Below, piece after piece: positions 1 to 8,089 of a DNA stretch of 10,410 bases; positions within the stretch are counted from its first letter, which is position 1; the number at the start of each line of letters is the position of its first letter. The stretch lies in NCBI GenBank assembly GCA_022560025.1, contig JAFISE010000396.1, positions 1 through 10,410 on the forward strand. The letters are read 5' to 3'. The stretch comes from Stagonosporopsis chrysanthemi (taxonomy: Eukaryota; Ascomycota; Dothideomycetes; Pleosporales; Didymellaceae). The translations under genes were made by a program, and so were the position numbers. The notes below the pieces were generated by a model that searched no databases, had not been told where the DNA came from, and saw only the letters and a program-made list of their open reading frames with translations.

Positions 1-145
1 TTCAGTAGTCACGTGTTTGTGGCCAAGCCGCGCACGTGAGTACTCAAGCGAGAAGCTCGGAGCTTCTCAGTAGTAAGCCAAACGAACGAGCACCTCATGA
101 GTAAGCCATCTGATCAAGCTCAAGCTAACTAGCCGAGCTTGTGAC
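1..145 (+). mobile_element. Right terminal inverted repeat of a long-TIR DNA transposon (body off-window to the left), barely mutated
   Basis: The segment aligns without gaps, 145 of 145 positions, to 10008-10152 in direct orientation (104 identical) and to the reverse complement of 6856-7000 (117 identical). Those two are the right and left ends of another copy, so this is a right-hand end whose element body extends leftward out of the window. Unlike everything downstream it keeps many CpG, CpA and TpG steps. It contains two CACGTG motifs (10-15 and 33-38) and an 8-bp-arm hairpin (50-57 with 61-68), which could be transposase-binding sites by position only. The outer end is placed at 145 because the homology to the other two ends stops there. 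Long TIRs with 8-11 bp target duplications suggest a Mutator-like (MULE) element, but no transposase of this family is visible, so the superfamily is inferred. Confidence 0.8.
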
Positions 146-1132
146 ACTTTTTAAGATATTTTTACTATATTGCTAATTAATATAGGCTAGGCAATTATAC
201 TAATAGTAAAAGCTCTAAGTAGAGAAGTAATTAAGATCTTAGAACACTAGATTAACTATACTGTGTAAAGAGTACCTAGCTCTTTCTAGACTCTAGATAG
301 TACTAAACTACCTACTACTACCTAGCTAGTAAAAAAAAAAGTCTGCTTATAAACAAGCAAGTAGCTAGTTAGCTGCAGGCTTTTATACTATAAAGCTAAC
401 TAGAATAGACTTACTATATAGATTATATTATATAAAGAGCTAGTCTACTTATTCTAGCTTTTTAGTACTAGCTAATTCTTAAAAGAAATCTACAAACACT
501 CTACTATCTAGAGATACAACCTAGGCTGCTAGCAGTACTACAATATTACTTACTATATATAAGTTGCTTACTGTGTACACTATAGAGACTATATAGATAG
601 ACACTAAGAGCTTTATAGTATAGACTGTTACTATAAAGCTAAGTGTGCTAACTGCTATAGCTTATACCTAGCTAGTTACTCTAACTGCCTAGCTGCCTTT
701 TGCTAGGTGTATAGACACATAATTAAGCCTACTAAGGCTAAACTAAATACTATCTACTACACAGGCAAAGTAATATATTAGTATCTTTACAAGACAGTAG
801 AGGCAACTCTTTACTAGACAATACTGCAGTATAAAGGTACTCTTCTAGAAGCTGCTTAAAAGATCTTAGCTTTCTACCTCTTTTTCTAAAAGCAAGCACC
901 TAAAGAGAATAGCAGAGCAGCTATAATAAAAACAAGCAGTGCTTTTTAAGCATTTTTACCTACTAATAGCAGAGAAAAAAAACTAAGATAGGCTGCTGTA
1001 AGCTGTGCAAACCTAAATATAAGAGATATGTCTGCTAATAGTCTACGCTTACAACTAACTATCTATATTAACTTTTTAACCTTAGAAAGAGAAAATACTA
1101 GTATAAGTAATAAACTACTATTTACATGCTAG
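146..1132 (+). pseudogene. LINE ORF1, gag-like zinc-knuckle protein, truncated and broken
   Basis: This frame (codons starting at position 2 modulo 3) carries the RNA-binding ORF1 protein of the LINE. The clearest motif is a zinc knuckle of the form C-x2-C-x3-H-x6-C: TGT at 644 and TGC at 653 give Cys-Ala-Asn-Cys, the His is now Tyr (TAC at 665, from CAC), and the last Cys is TGC at 686. A Gly next to it has become Ser (AGC at 659). Cys- and His-rich sequence just upstream (about 505-630) probably holds the other knuckles typical of fungal LINE gag, too decayed to score. Numerous in-frame TAA/TAG codons occur, for example at 704. The N-terminal part is missing, removed at base 146. The end given is an in-frame TAG that overlaps the start chosen for ORF2; the true stop is not determinable. 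Confidence 0.65.
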
Positions 1133-4100
1133 AAGACTTACATACACTCCCTGCTTATAACAAGTATTAACAGCCTAGCTAGCAAGAAAACTAACTCTGT
1201 GTATACTAAGCTAACGTTAGTAAGAGCTCTCTTTACTATATTACTATACTAGAAGTGTCTTTTTAGAAGAGTATAGACATAGTATGTGTTTAAGAACTCT
1301 TTACTTGTGCTAACTTAAGAACTTCTACTTACCTAGGCTACAGATACTTTATACTTATTAGCACCTAGGATACTTTTAATATACTAGGCTTAACCTACTT
1401 TAAGGTAATAATATATATCTATAAAGAGTACTACCTTAAACTTTAAGCTAGAAAAAGCTTTAATTACCTAGACTTGCTATAAGCTGTTGTAAACAGAGTC
1501 TTTATACTAAACTACTACAGACAGCTATATACTCTTAGCGTAATATAGTATATTATATATCTAACACCCTCTTAATAGTACTTTATAGAGAGTAACTTTA
1601 ATACTAAGCACAAGTCTTTTAACTTAGCTGCTAGCGCAGCTAACAAGGGTGCTAAGCTAGCTAGATAGGCTACTGCTGCTTCTATAGACTATATTAGCAT
1701 TCTAAGACAGCTAATACACTAAGCAGGCTAGGTTATTAACTTTACCTTTTCTAACGTCTTATTTGCTTAATTACAAGTTAATGCAAGCATACACAGTAGT
1801 TTAAACTACAAGATAATAGTAACCTATATTTTTACTTTTATAAGAAGTATACAGTACCTAGATTAATACTACTACTAAGTTATAGAAGTAAGCTTACTTA
1901 AGTTTATAAAGCTTGTTAAAATAGGTGTTTAGGACATTTTAGACCTGCTTAGAGCTTAAAGTGCAGCACAGCTTAATAAATATATTATAATACTAATAGA
2001 GGTAGTTTAGTACTTTATAAAGACAGTAAGCAAGCTAGATTATAAGTAAGGACGTGCTGCACTATAGTAGACAAAAGAGTGTAAGACAGCCTACTAAGCC
2101 TACAAACATACTAGATAGTACTATAGTAGTAGTACTTTACTAGAAGAAATATAAACTTTTAAGACAATAGTCTAACAAGCTAAAAGATAATACTAGAGAC
2201 ATGTCTTTAACAATACTAAAGACAGTAAAGATTTATTTAAAGTAGTTGCCTAGTACAAGCTTATACTAAACTATTAAGACACTTCTCTTATAGTAGACAG
2301 TAAAACAATATCTAACCTCTTAGAGAAAGCAGAAGCACTTTAAGAGCAAGTCTTTAACTGCTACATAGTAGAAGATAACCTTAGCTACTAACTATAGTAA
2401 GAAGTAATAGCACTTCTCTTCTAGAGCATATATATTTTACTAGAGGAAGCTAAGTAAAATATAATAAAGGTCTCTAGCACCTTGCTAGAAATAGACTGCT
2501 TTACAGTGCAACTACTTTGTGCTTGCTAGGCCTAGGTAAGAGAACTTATACAATAAATCTTCTAGCAATACCTTTAACTTAACTACTTTCTAGGCTAGTA
2601 GAAGCTTGTAAAAGTAGCTATAATACCTAAGGTAAGAAAGAAAGATTAGATATTACTCTAATCTTAAAGACCTATAGCGCTCTTTTCCTATATTAAAAAA
2701 GGCTTTAAAAAGACAGTAGCTAGAAGAATTATGTAGACTGCTATAACTTACAAGATCTTTAGCCCTTAGTATAGAAGCGCCTTCCTAAAGCGCTCTGCTA
2801 TAGATTTAACTATAGTATTTACTTACAACACAGAAGTAGTATAAGTAAAAGGCTAGTATATTATAATAGTAACTTTAGACGTGTAAGGCGCCTTTAATAC
2901 TCTCTTTAAGAACTACTTACTATACTAGATAGCCTAACAGGGCTGGCTTTAAAGGACTTTTTTCTTTATTAGCTCTTTTTTTACTAATTAAAGGGTTTAA
3001 GTCTACCTAGACTAAGTTACTACTTCTAGCTACCTAGTCGCCTGCAGCACACTACAAGGCTTACTCCTCTTCTTAGTCTTGTACACACTGTACCTAGCAG
3101 AGCTACTGTCTATAGACATAGAGAAGAGATTTAGATACGCAGATAATATATACTTATATTAGGCCTTGCACTTTCTTAATAAGAACGTCTAGCTCTTAGC
3201 AGTAGACTTATAACAGATTAAAGCATAGAGCATAGCTAATAAAGTTACCTTTGCCTTAGAAAAACAAGAAATAATCTACCTTACTTAATAGAAGAGCAGC
3301 TACACACTACCTTGTGTAGTAGACAAATATCTTACAATCTATCTAATCTTGCTAAACACGTTAAGAACCTAGCTAGCCCTCTAATAGCTAGAGATCTAGT
3401 TTAACTATAAGCTTACCTTTAAGCACTACGTAGCTATACACAATATAAAAGTAGCTAAAGTAGCTTATTATATTTGTAGCTTAGTAAATACAACCTATAG
3501 ACTACTAGCTAGCTCTTTTTACAAAGCTATAATAGCCTATATATACTTATCTCTTTTATATAGAGCTAAGTACTAGTATAAAGGTTATATAAAGCTTTTA
3601 TACATACTAAAACCTAGCAGACCTATAGAGGTTAGTACTTATATAAAGTAGTATATAGTAGTTATAGACAAAACACTAGCTATAGCAGCTAGAGAGATTC
3701 TTTTAGTATAGCAAACAACTTTTATTACTACTTTCTTCTAAGATGCTAGACTACTCTCTACTACTAATATATTAGAAGAAGCTAAACTCTGCTTTGCAAC
3801 ATATCTACGCACAATAGATACAGAATACCTACTTGCTAGCTACACAGCAGCTATAAAGATAAGTATAAGTAGGTTAGCTAGAAAGCTGTAGTAAATACAG
3901 ACTAAAGTCTAGTACCTAGGATCTCTACTGCCTAAGATTTCTAGAACAATACTATTAGCTCTTTACTACTTACTTAGCTACTAAACAGACTTAATAATAG
4001 GTATAGACAAAAAGAGCGTAGCAAAGGTATTTTAAGAATAGTAAGCTAACTTTCTACCTTTAGACATTGCTATCTTCTTAGATAGATCTAAACAGTACAC

Positions 4101-5019
4101 AAAAAACAGAGAAAAGCAGGTTACTTATAGCTTTATAGTATATTAGGACAAAAAGCAACTACAGACTAGACGCAGCTTACTCTACTCTACTGCACACGTC
4201 TTTAATACAGAGGCTATTAGAGTATAAAGAGGCCTTTAATACACTATTAGACAGCTAGCACTTTATACTTACTAAATCTAGCTATATATAGATAGCACCT
4301 TAGTTATATAGTGCTTTAAGAGTATTATACCTTCTACCTTATAATAAGCCTTTTTAGAGTGCTATAGTACTATAGAGACACACAACGTCTCTATTAAATA
4401 GGCCCTTAGACACCTAGGTATTAAAAGAAACAAAGCAGCAGATAGACTTACTAACCTAAAAGCCTAGCACTTATTACCTCTAACTAAAAAGGCAGCTATA
4501 CTTACACTCTTAGGCATTAAAACAATAGCCTGCAAGATGCTTTAGCACACGTAACAGACCTAGTAGTCTAATAAAAAGACTAAGCTCTCTAAGTAGTATA
4601 AAAGCTAAGACTTAGACTATACACTATGCAGTAGTTTAAAGGAGCTAGACTTACTAAAAGCTACTTTAGCTAGGCTTCTTTCTATTTAATCTATATATAG
4701 AGACTTTACTTAGTACTACTAAAAGTATAACTATAAAGATAAAAACCTTACCTGCTTATATAGACAAGACAAGACACTAAAGTACTTTGCACTCTGCTGT
4801 AAGACTCTAGGGACCTTTAGCTAATAGCTGCTTTAACTACCTACACTGCTATCTAGCTAGGCTAAGGGCCTGTTGTATACTGCAGAGCTAATTAAAGATC
4901 TAAAGGCCTTTAAGGCCTTTGTCTAGCTTATACAATACTATACTAAGATCTACCCCTATTAGCTTCTGCAGCCTTGCAACAGCAACAAGCAATACAGCAC
5001 TTAGCAGAAGCAGGTCTAG
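1126..5019 (+). pseudogene. LINE ORF2 polyprotein: endonuclease, reverse transcriptase, RNase H, zinc knuckle; broken by many stops
   Basis: One frame (position 1 modulo 3) reads through four domains. Endonuclease about 1201-1890: Val-Gln-Glu with Gln now TAA (1288-1296), the Gly-Asp-Phe-Asn motif now Ser-Asn-Phe-Asn (1591-1602), and the Ser-Asp-His motif now Leu-Asn-Tyr (1801-1809). Reverse transcriptase about 2611-3400: Asp of motif A at 2878, the Gly-x-Pro-Gln-Gly motif now Ser-Thr-Leu-Gln-Gly (3046-3060), and the catalytic Tyr-Ala-Asp-Asp now Tyr-Ala-Asp-Asn (3136-3147). RNase H about 4060-4480: acidic residues Asp 4081, Glu 4210, Asp 4291, Asp 4441 all survive. Terminal knuckle 4753-4797: Cys 4753 and Cys 4795 remain, while the second Cys and the His are both Tyr. 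Almost every altered motif residue is explained by C-to-T or G-to-A. Premature stops are TAA or TAG; I saw no in-frame TGA. The ATG at 1126 is the first plausible start but is not secure. Confidence 0.85.
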
Positions 5020-5038
5020 CATATTAGCTGCAAAGCTC

Positions 5039-5133
5039 TATCTCTTTTTTTTTCTTTCTTTTTTTCTTCTTATCCTTTCTCCTACACATATATACTTACT
5101 TACTTTTTTTCTCTTTTTCTTTTACTTTAGTAT
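5039..5133 (+). repeat. Pyrimidine-rich low-complexity tract after LINE ORF2
   Basis: The + strand is a long run of T interrupted by C (TCTTT, CTTT and TTCTT units) with a short mixed interval around 5083-5105. It follows the end of LINE ORF2 and is probably part of the LINE 3' untranslated region. With few CA or TG steps it offered few targets to RIP, which explains why it is the only place where a frame stays open for any length. Confidence 0.6.
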
Positions 5134-5139
5134 ATAGAT

Positions 5140-5362
5140 ACTTTAAAATACAAAGAAATTACTCTAATATATATATATTACCTAGTCTCTTTAACTAGAA
5201 GAAGAGCTGTAGCTTTAAAATAGTAGCAATACCTGTACAGGCAAGAAATACTTTCTAAGGTAGTATGTTAGCACTAGAATTCTATAGCTTAGCATGTTAT
5301 ATATACTTTTTAAGAGGCAAGATAGTAGACTTTATCTCTATTAACTAGACGTAAAATAAATA
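5140..5362 (+). other. Probable LINE 3' untranslated region, no motif recognised
   Basis: A+T-rich sequence between the pyrimidine tract and the CTAA array, with stops in all frames. I see no coding motif in it. It holds one short palindrome, CCTGTACAGG, at about 5231-5240. It is assigned to the LINE only by position. Confidence 0.3.
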
Positions 5363-5383
5363 CTAACTAACTAACTAACTAAC
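5363..5383 (+). repeat. Simple repeat, five CTAA units
   Basis: Five perfect CTAA units (5363-5382) plus one C. Non-LTR retrotransposons often end in short tandem repeats made during target-primed reverse transcription, so this is the best candidate for the LINE 3' terminus. It could equally be an unrelated microsatellite. It is not a fungal telomere repeat, which would carry CCCTAA-type units. Confidence 0.6.
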
Positions 5384-5905
5384 AGCCCCTCTAACCTAAT
5401 GTTATTCTTTACTGCTTTGCTAAGCCTTCTCCTTAGGCTTCTAATGCTAGCAGAAGCTCTTCTTTAACTTATTATAGCAAAGATTAGCTTAAAATAAAGA
5501 CCTTACTGCGCAAGATAGCTAAGGATAAGAGCAGTAAAGAGCTAAGAAAGATTAGCTGCTCTTTCTACTATATCTTAGTCTAAAACTAGCTACTCTACTC
5601 TAGTATAGAGTTAAAGCTAAGGTACTAAAGATCTTAGCTATTTATATAAGCTTCTAAGATAATACTTATCTATAATCTTTCTAGTATAACTATATTCTAT
5701 AAGAGTATTTTATCTATATATAGTCTTTACTTTCTATAGAGTAGATTTGTAAACAAATAAGCTCTTTAGCTAGTAAAAGAAAATAGTTAAGTATCTGTAT
5801 TTACTATCTTTGCTTTTAATACTAAGCAGAAAGTGCTAAGCACTAGTAGCTTAGCGCTGCTAATAAAGTGTGTAGCAACGCTTTTATCTATAATAATTCT
5901 ATTAG
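5384..5905 (+). other. Unassigned A+T-rich stretch with one protein-like degenerate + frame
   Basis: No gene is recognised. Reading the + strand in the frame of the GCC at 5424 through to about 5890, and treating TAA/TAG as former Gln/Arg/Trp codons, gives a continuous, mixed-composition protein-like sequence rich in Leu, Lys, Ser and Tyr with no obvious motif. Other frames here are also readable, since RIP-degraded DNA rarely contains TGA, so the coding interpretation is weak. It could be host sequence or another decayed element. Confidence 0.25.
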
Positions 5906-5966
5906 TAAGTAAGTATATAAATAAAAGTATATAATATTTATATACTTTTATTTATATACTTACTTA
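5906..5966. repeat. Perfect palindrome, 26-bp arms with 9-nt loop
   Basis: Bases 5906-5931 are the exact reverse complement of 5941-5966, with spacer 5932-5940. The right arm contains the left copy of the target duplication of the adjacent foldback element (from 5956), so the palindrome existed before that insertion. The arms are A+T-rich with AAGTAAGTAT-type ends. It could be a tiny palindromic transposon remnant or a cruciform-forming site. No transcription-terminator role is implied. Confidence 0.85.
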
Positions 5967-6397
5967 GCTAGCAAACTAGGTACTCTTATATACTTAGAGT
6001 CTTTAACTTTAAGTAGCTTTAACTCTATAAATATTTAAGATATAGCTTAGTAATATATTATATAATAGAATACGCTAAGCTAAAGCTTCTAAACAAGCTA
6101 CTATCTACTTAATTTAGATTAGTTTTAGCTTAGGTATATTGCTTAGACGCTATAGAGAGTTTGTAGATCTTAGAGTTAGGTAGAGGTAGAAGTAGTACAA
6201 ACTATCTAGCTATTCTAGGCAATATAACTAAGCTAATACTAATCTAGATTAGGCAGACAGTAGCTTGTTTAAAAGCTCTAGATTAGCGTATACTATTATA
6301 GAATATATTACTAAGCTATATCTTGAATATTTATAGAGTTATAGCTACCTAGAGTTAGAGACTCTAAGTATACAGAAGTACCTAGTTCGCTAGCCTA
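5965..6397. mobile_element. Non-autonomous foldback element, about 433 bp, with about 200-bp inverted arms
   Basis: The left arm (5965 to about 6168) is matched by the reverse complement of the right arm (about 6195-6397) with only scattered mismatches and small indels; about 30 bp lie between. The element starts TAGCTAGC and ends GCTAGCCTA. It is flanked by a direct repeat, ATACTTACT, at 5956-5964 and 6398-6406; this extends to 11 bp (ATACTTACTTA, 5956-5966 and 6398-6408) if the terminal TA is counted as flank. Target duplications of 9-11 bp and long TIRs fit Mutator-like elements. There is no coding capacity, so it would have moved using a transposase made elsewhere. Its ends do not resemble those of the long-TIR family at 1-145, so it is a separate family. 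Confidence 0.75.
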
Positions 6398-6406
6398 ATA
6401 CTTACT

Positions 6407-6845
6407 TATAGGTCTAAAAGCTTGCTTATTATCTTAAAGTCTATTAAAGTAGCTTAGATATTACTAGCAAACTCTACTATCTTTATAGTACTAGCAATAT
6501 TTAGCACTAGATCTAGTAGAGCTTTAATACTCTAGCTAAGTTGCTTAATAGCTTGCTTAAGATTTTTAAACTTATATAAGTTAAGCTTCTAGATACTATC
6601 TAAGTAGTACTTTTCTATTATTTTCTAAGTACTCTTCTTAAGTAAAGCTACTTTATATCTTTTAGGCTTAATAGGTTTCTACTTATACTTATAGCTTTAA
6701 GACTTATATAGGTATAAATAGCGTTAGTACTCTTCTAAGCTACTTAGTCTATTTTAAAGTACTCTAAGTATTAGAGTACTATCTAAGAAGCTTTAAAAGT
6801 TGTAAAAATACTAAGGTTATATTTCTCTACTTTAATTATATACTT
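6407..6845 (-). other. Unassigned stretch with a protein-like degenerate - strand frame
   Basis: No gene is recognised. On the - strand, from about 6790 down to about 6420 (frame in which 6721-6723 is one codon), TAA/TAG-interrupted codons give a Lys-, Leu- and Ile-rich sequence with long stretches free of stops, for example about 6450-6590. No conserved motif is visible. It may be a fragment of a gag-like or host protein whose 5' part was displaced by the 3.3-kb insertion beginning at 6856. Confidence 0.25.
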
Positions 6846-6855
6846 ATAGATTAAT
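6846..6855. repeat. Target-site duplication, left copy (10 bp)
   Basis: ATAGATTAAT lies directly before the left end of the long-TIR element and is repeated exactly at 10153-10162 after its right end. If the element is taken to begin one base earlier (TGTTAC, ending in CA on an undamaged copy), the duplication is 8 bp, TAGATTAA. Confidence 0.75.
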
Positions 6856-7083
6856 GTTACAAGCTTAGCTAGTTAGCTTAAGCTTAATTAGATAGCTTAC
6901 CTATAAGGTGCTTGTTTGTTTAGCTTACTACTAAGAAGCTCTAAGCTTCTTGCTTAAGTACTTATGTGCGCAGCTTAGCTACAAACATATAAATACTAAA
7001 TATTTCCTTTGTATATAATAATATTTTATCTAATCTATAGTAAAGGTACTAATTAATTAATTCGATTACTAGAGTAGAGTTCT
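6856..7083 (-). repeat. Left TIR of the long-TIR element
   Basis: The reverse complement of 6856-7000 matches 1-145 at 117 of 145 positions, and 26 of the 28 differences are C-to-T or G-to-A relative to 1-145. Bases 7001-7069 then match the inverted 9939-10007 without gaps. Homology resumes for about 12 bp (7070-7083) with the sequence just left of the pogo element (about 8076-8089), so the TIR is longer than the 214 bp contiguous on the right. The TA at 7070-7071 corresponds to the pogo insertion site in the right TIR. Confidence 0.8.
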
Positions 7084-8075
7084 ACAAGCTTAATAACAAT
7101 TAATATACTAAACACCTTAGCTATCTAGTTAAGTATAAAAGTAAAAAGCTTTAGAATACTATTCTAGATAATCTTTTAGTATATTAAACAACCTTATTCT
7201 AGTAAAACAATATAAGTAATTGCTTTTTAAAAGTTTTAAGTAGTAAGCTCTTTACTTACTTCTAAGAGCTTATATATCTTAGCTTAGAAATAGAAAAGAT
7301 TTAATTTTTAGAACTATTCTTAAAGAGCTACTTAATTCTAACAAGCTGCTCTAAGGTGTGCATAGTACTCTACGCGCAGCTAAGTAAGCAGGCTACTACT
7401 TATTAGCTTAAACTCTTTCTTTAATTCTATAATAAGAGCTAAGAAAGAGGTTTTACCTTCTTTGCAAGCTACCTTATTATAGTAAATATAATTACTAGCT
7501 TAAATTTTATATTAATCTAATTCTATAGCTTTAATAAGCACTTTATCTTTACTACCTACTTACTTGCTCTAAGTACATATTTTATAAGCTCTTAAGAGTA
7601 TTACTTAGAACTTAAGTAGCCTTAGACAGTTACTTAGCTATGTGTTGTTTAAGTAGAGCCTATCTCTACTAAGAAAGTAGCTTAATCTATACTATTAAAG
7701 TTAGTAAGATAAGCTGTTATAAAGCTTACTCTTAGTAGATAAAGAGTATCTTTATAGATACTAGGTGCTGTAAGACTGTCTAGGTTAACAAGCTCTTACA
7801 CGTCTTTAAGCTGCGTGTTCTAAGTTAGTTAGATATACTAACTAGGCTAGTTGCTTCTAGTCTTAAGCTAACAAGCTCTATTAGCTTCTAGAGCAGCACT
7901 ACTATAAAGTATAACCTTGTTTATAATATATTCTATAAGTAGTCTAGTAGTATAAAATAAATAGTGTAAAAATTTTAATAAAGCATTAGAGTAGCATCTA
8001 ATAGGTTTAAGACTAAGTATATAGAAAGGTCTATTTTACTTATAAAGCTAGGCTTCTAAATACTATTAATCTTTA
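7084..8075 (-). other. Interior of the long-TIR element, no recognised product
   Basis: A+T-rich sequence with no domain I can name. On the - strand, about 7640 down to 7110, in the frame where GTG CTT ATT begins near 7545, ignoring TAA/TAG gives a protein-like text with a Lys/Gly-containing central part and a Leu/Gln-rich tail. A second - strand frame around 7760-7590 is also readable. Neither shows the catalytic motifs of a Mutator-like or hAT transposase. This may be a captured or residual coding fragment, or simply noncoding DNA that reads well because RIP leaves so few TGA codons. Confidence 0.25.
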
Positions 8076-8087
8076 AAGATTTTATTC

Positions 8088-8089
8088 TA
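8088..8089. repeat. TA target-site duplication of the pogo element, left copy
   Basis: TA directly before the pogo TIR, repeated at 9937-9938 after the other TIR. A TA duplication is the hallmark of the Tc1/mariner/pogo superfamily. The intact left TIR of the host element shows a single TA at the equivalent point (7070-7071). Confidence 0.8.

Larger units (their letters stand above)
146..5383 (+). mobile_element. 5'-truncated, RIP-degraded LINE (Tad1/I-type non-LTR retrotransposon)
   Basis: Two consecutive degenerate reading frames have the order gag-like ORF1 with zinc knuckle (frame 2), then ORF2 with AP-type endonuclease, reverse transcriptase, RNase H and a C-terminal zinc knuckle (frame 1). 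That layout is known from fungal Tad1/I-clade LINEs, which copy themselves by nicking the target and reverse transcribing in place. Each frame stays open to reading over kilobases if TAA/TAG are ignored, so the decay is by point mutation and not by indels. The 5' end is cut at the boundary with the transposon terminus ending at 145, leaving about 120 codons of ORF1 before the zinc-knuckle region, fewer than is usual. The 3' end is uncertain. I place it at the CTAA array (5363-5383) because fungal LINEs often finish in short tandem repeats; the coding part ends near 5019. Confidence 0.8.

Noticed and set aside
4919..5137. A 72-codon open frame on the + strand beginning at TTG
   Set aside because: It overlaps the end of LINE ORF2 in another frame, lacks an ATG, and is open mainly because it runs through the pyrimidine tract. 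The product is a low-complexity Phe/Leu/Ser run.
5363..5383. Telomere-like repeat
   Set aside because: The unit is CTAA and not a C-rich telomeric unit, and there are only five copies next to a LINE.
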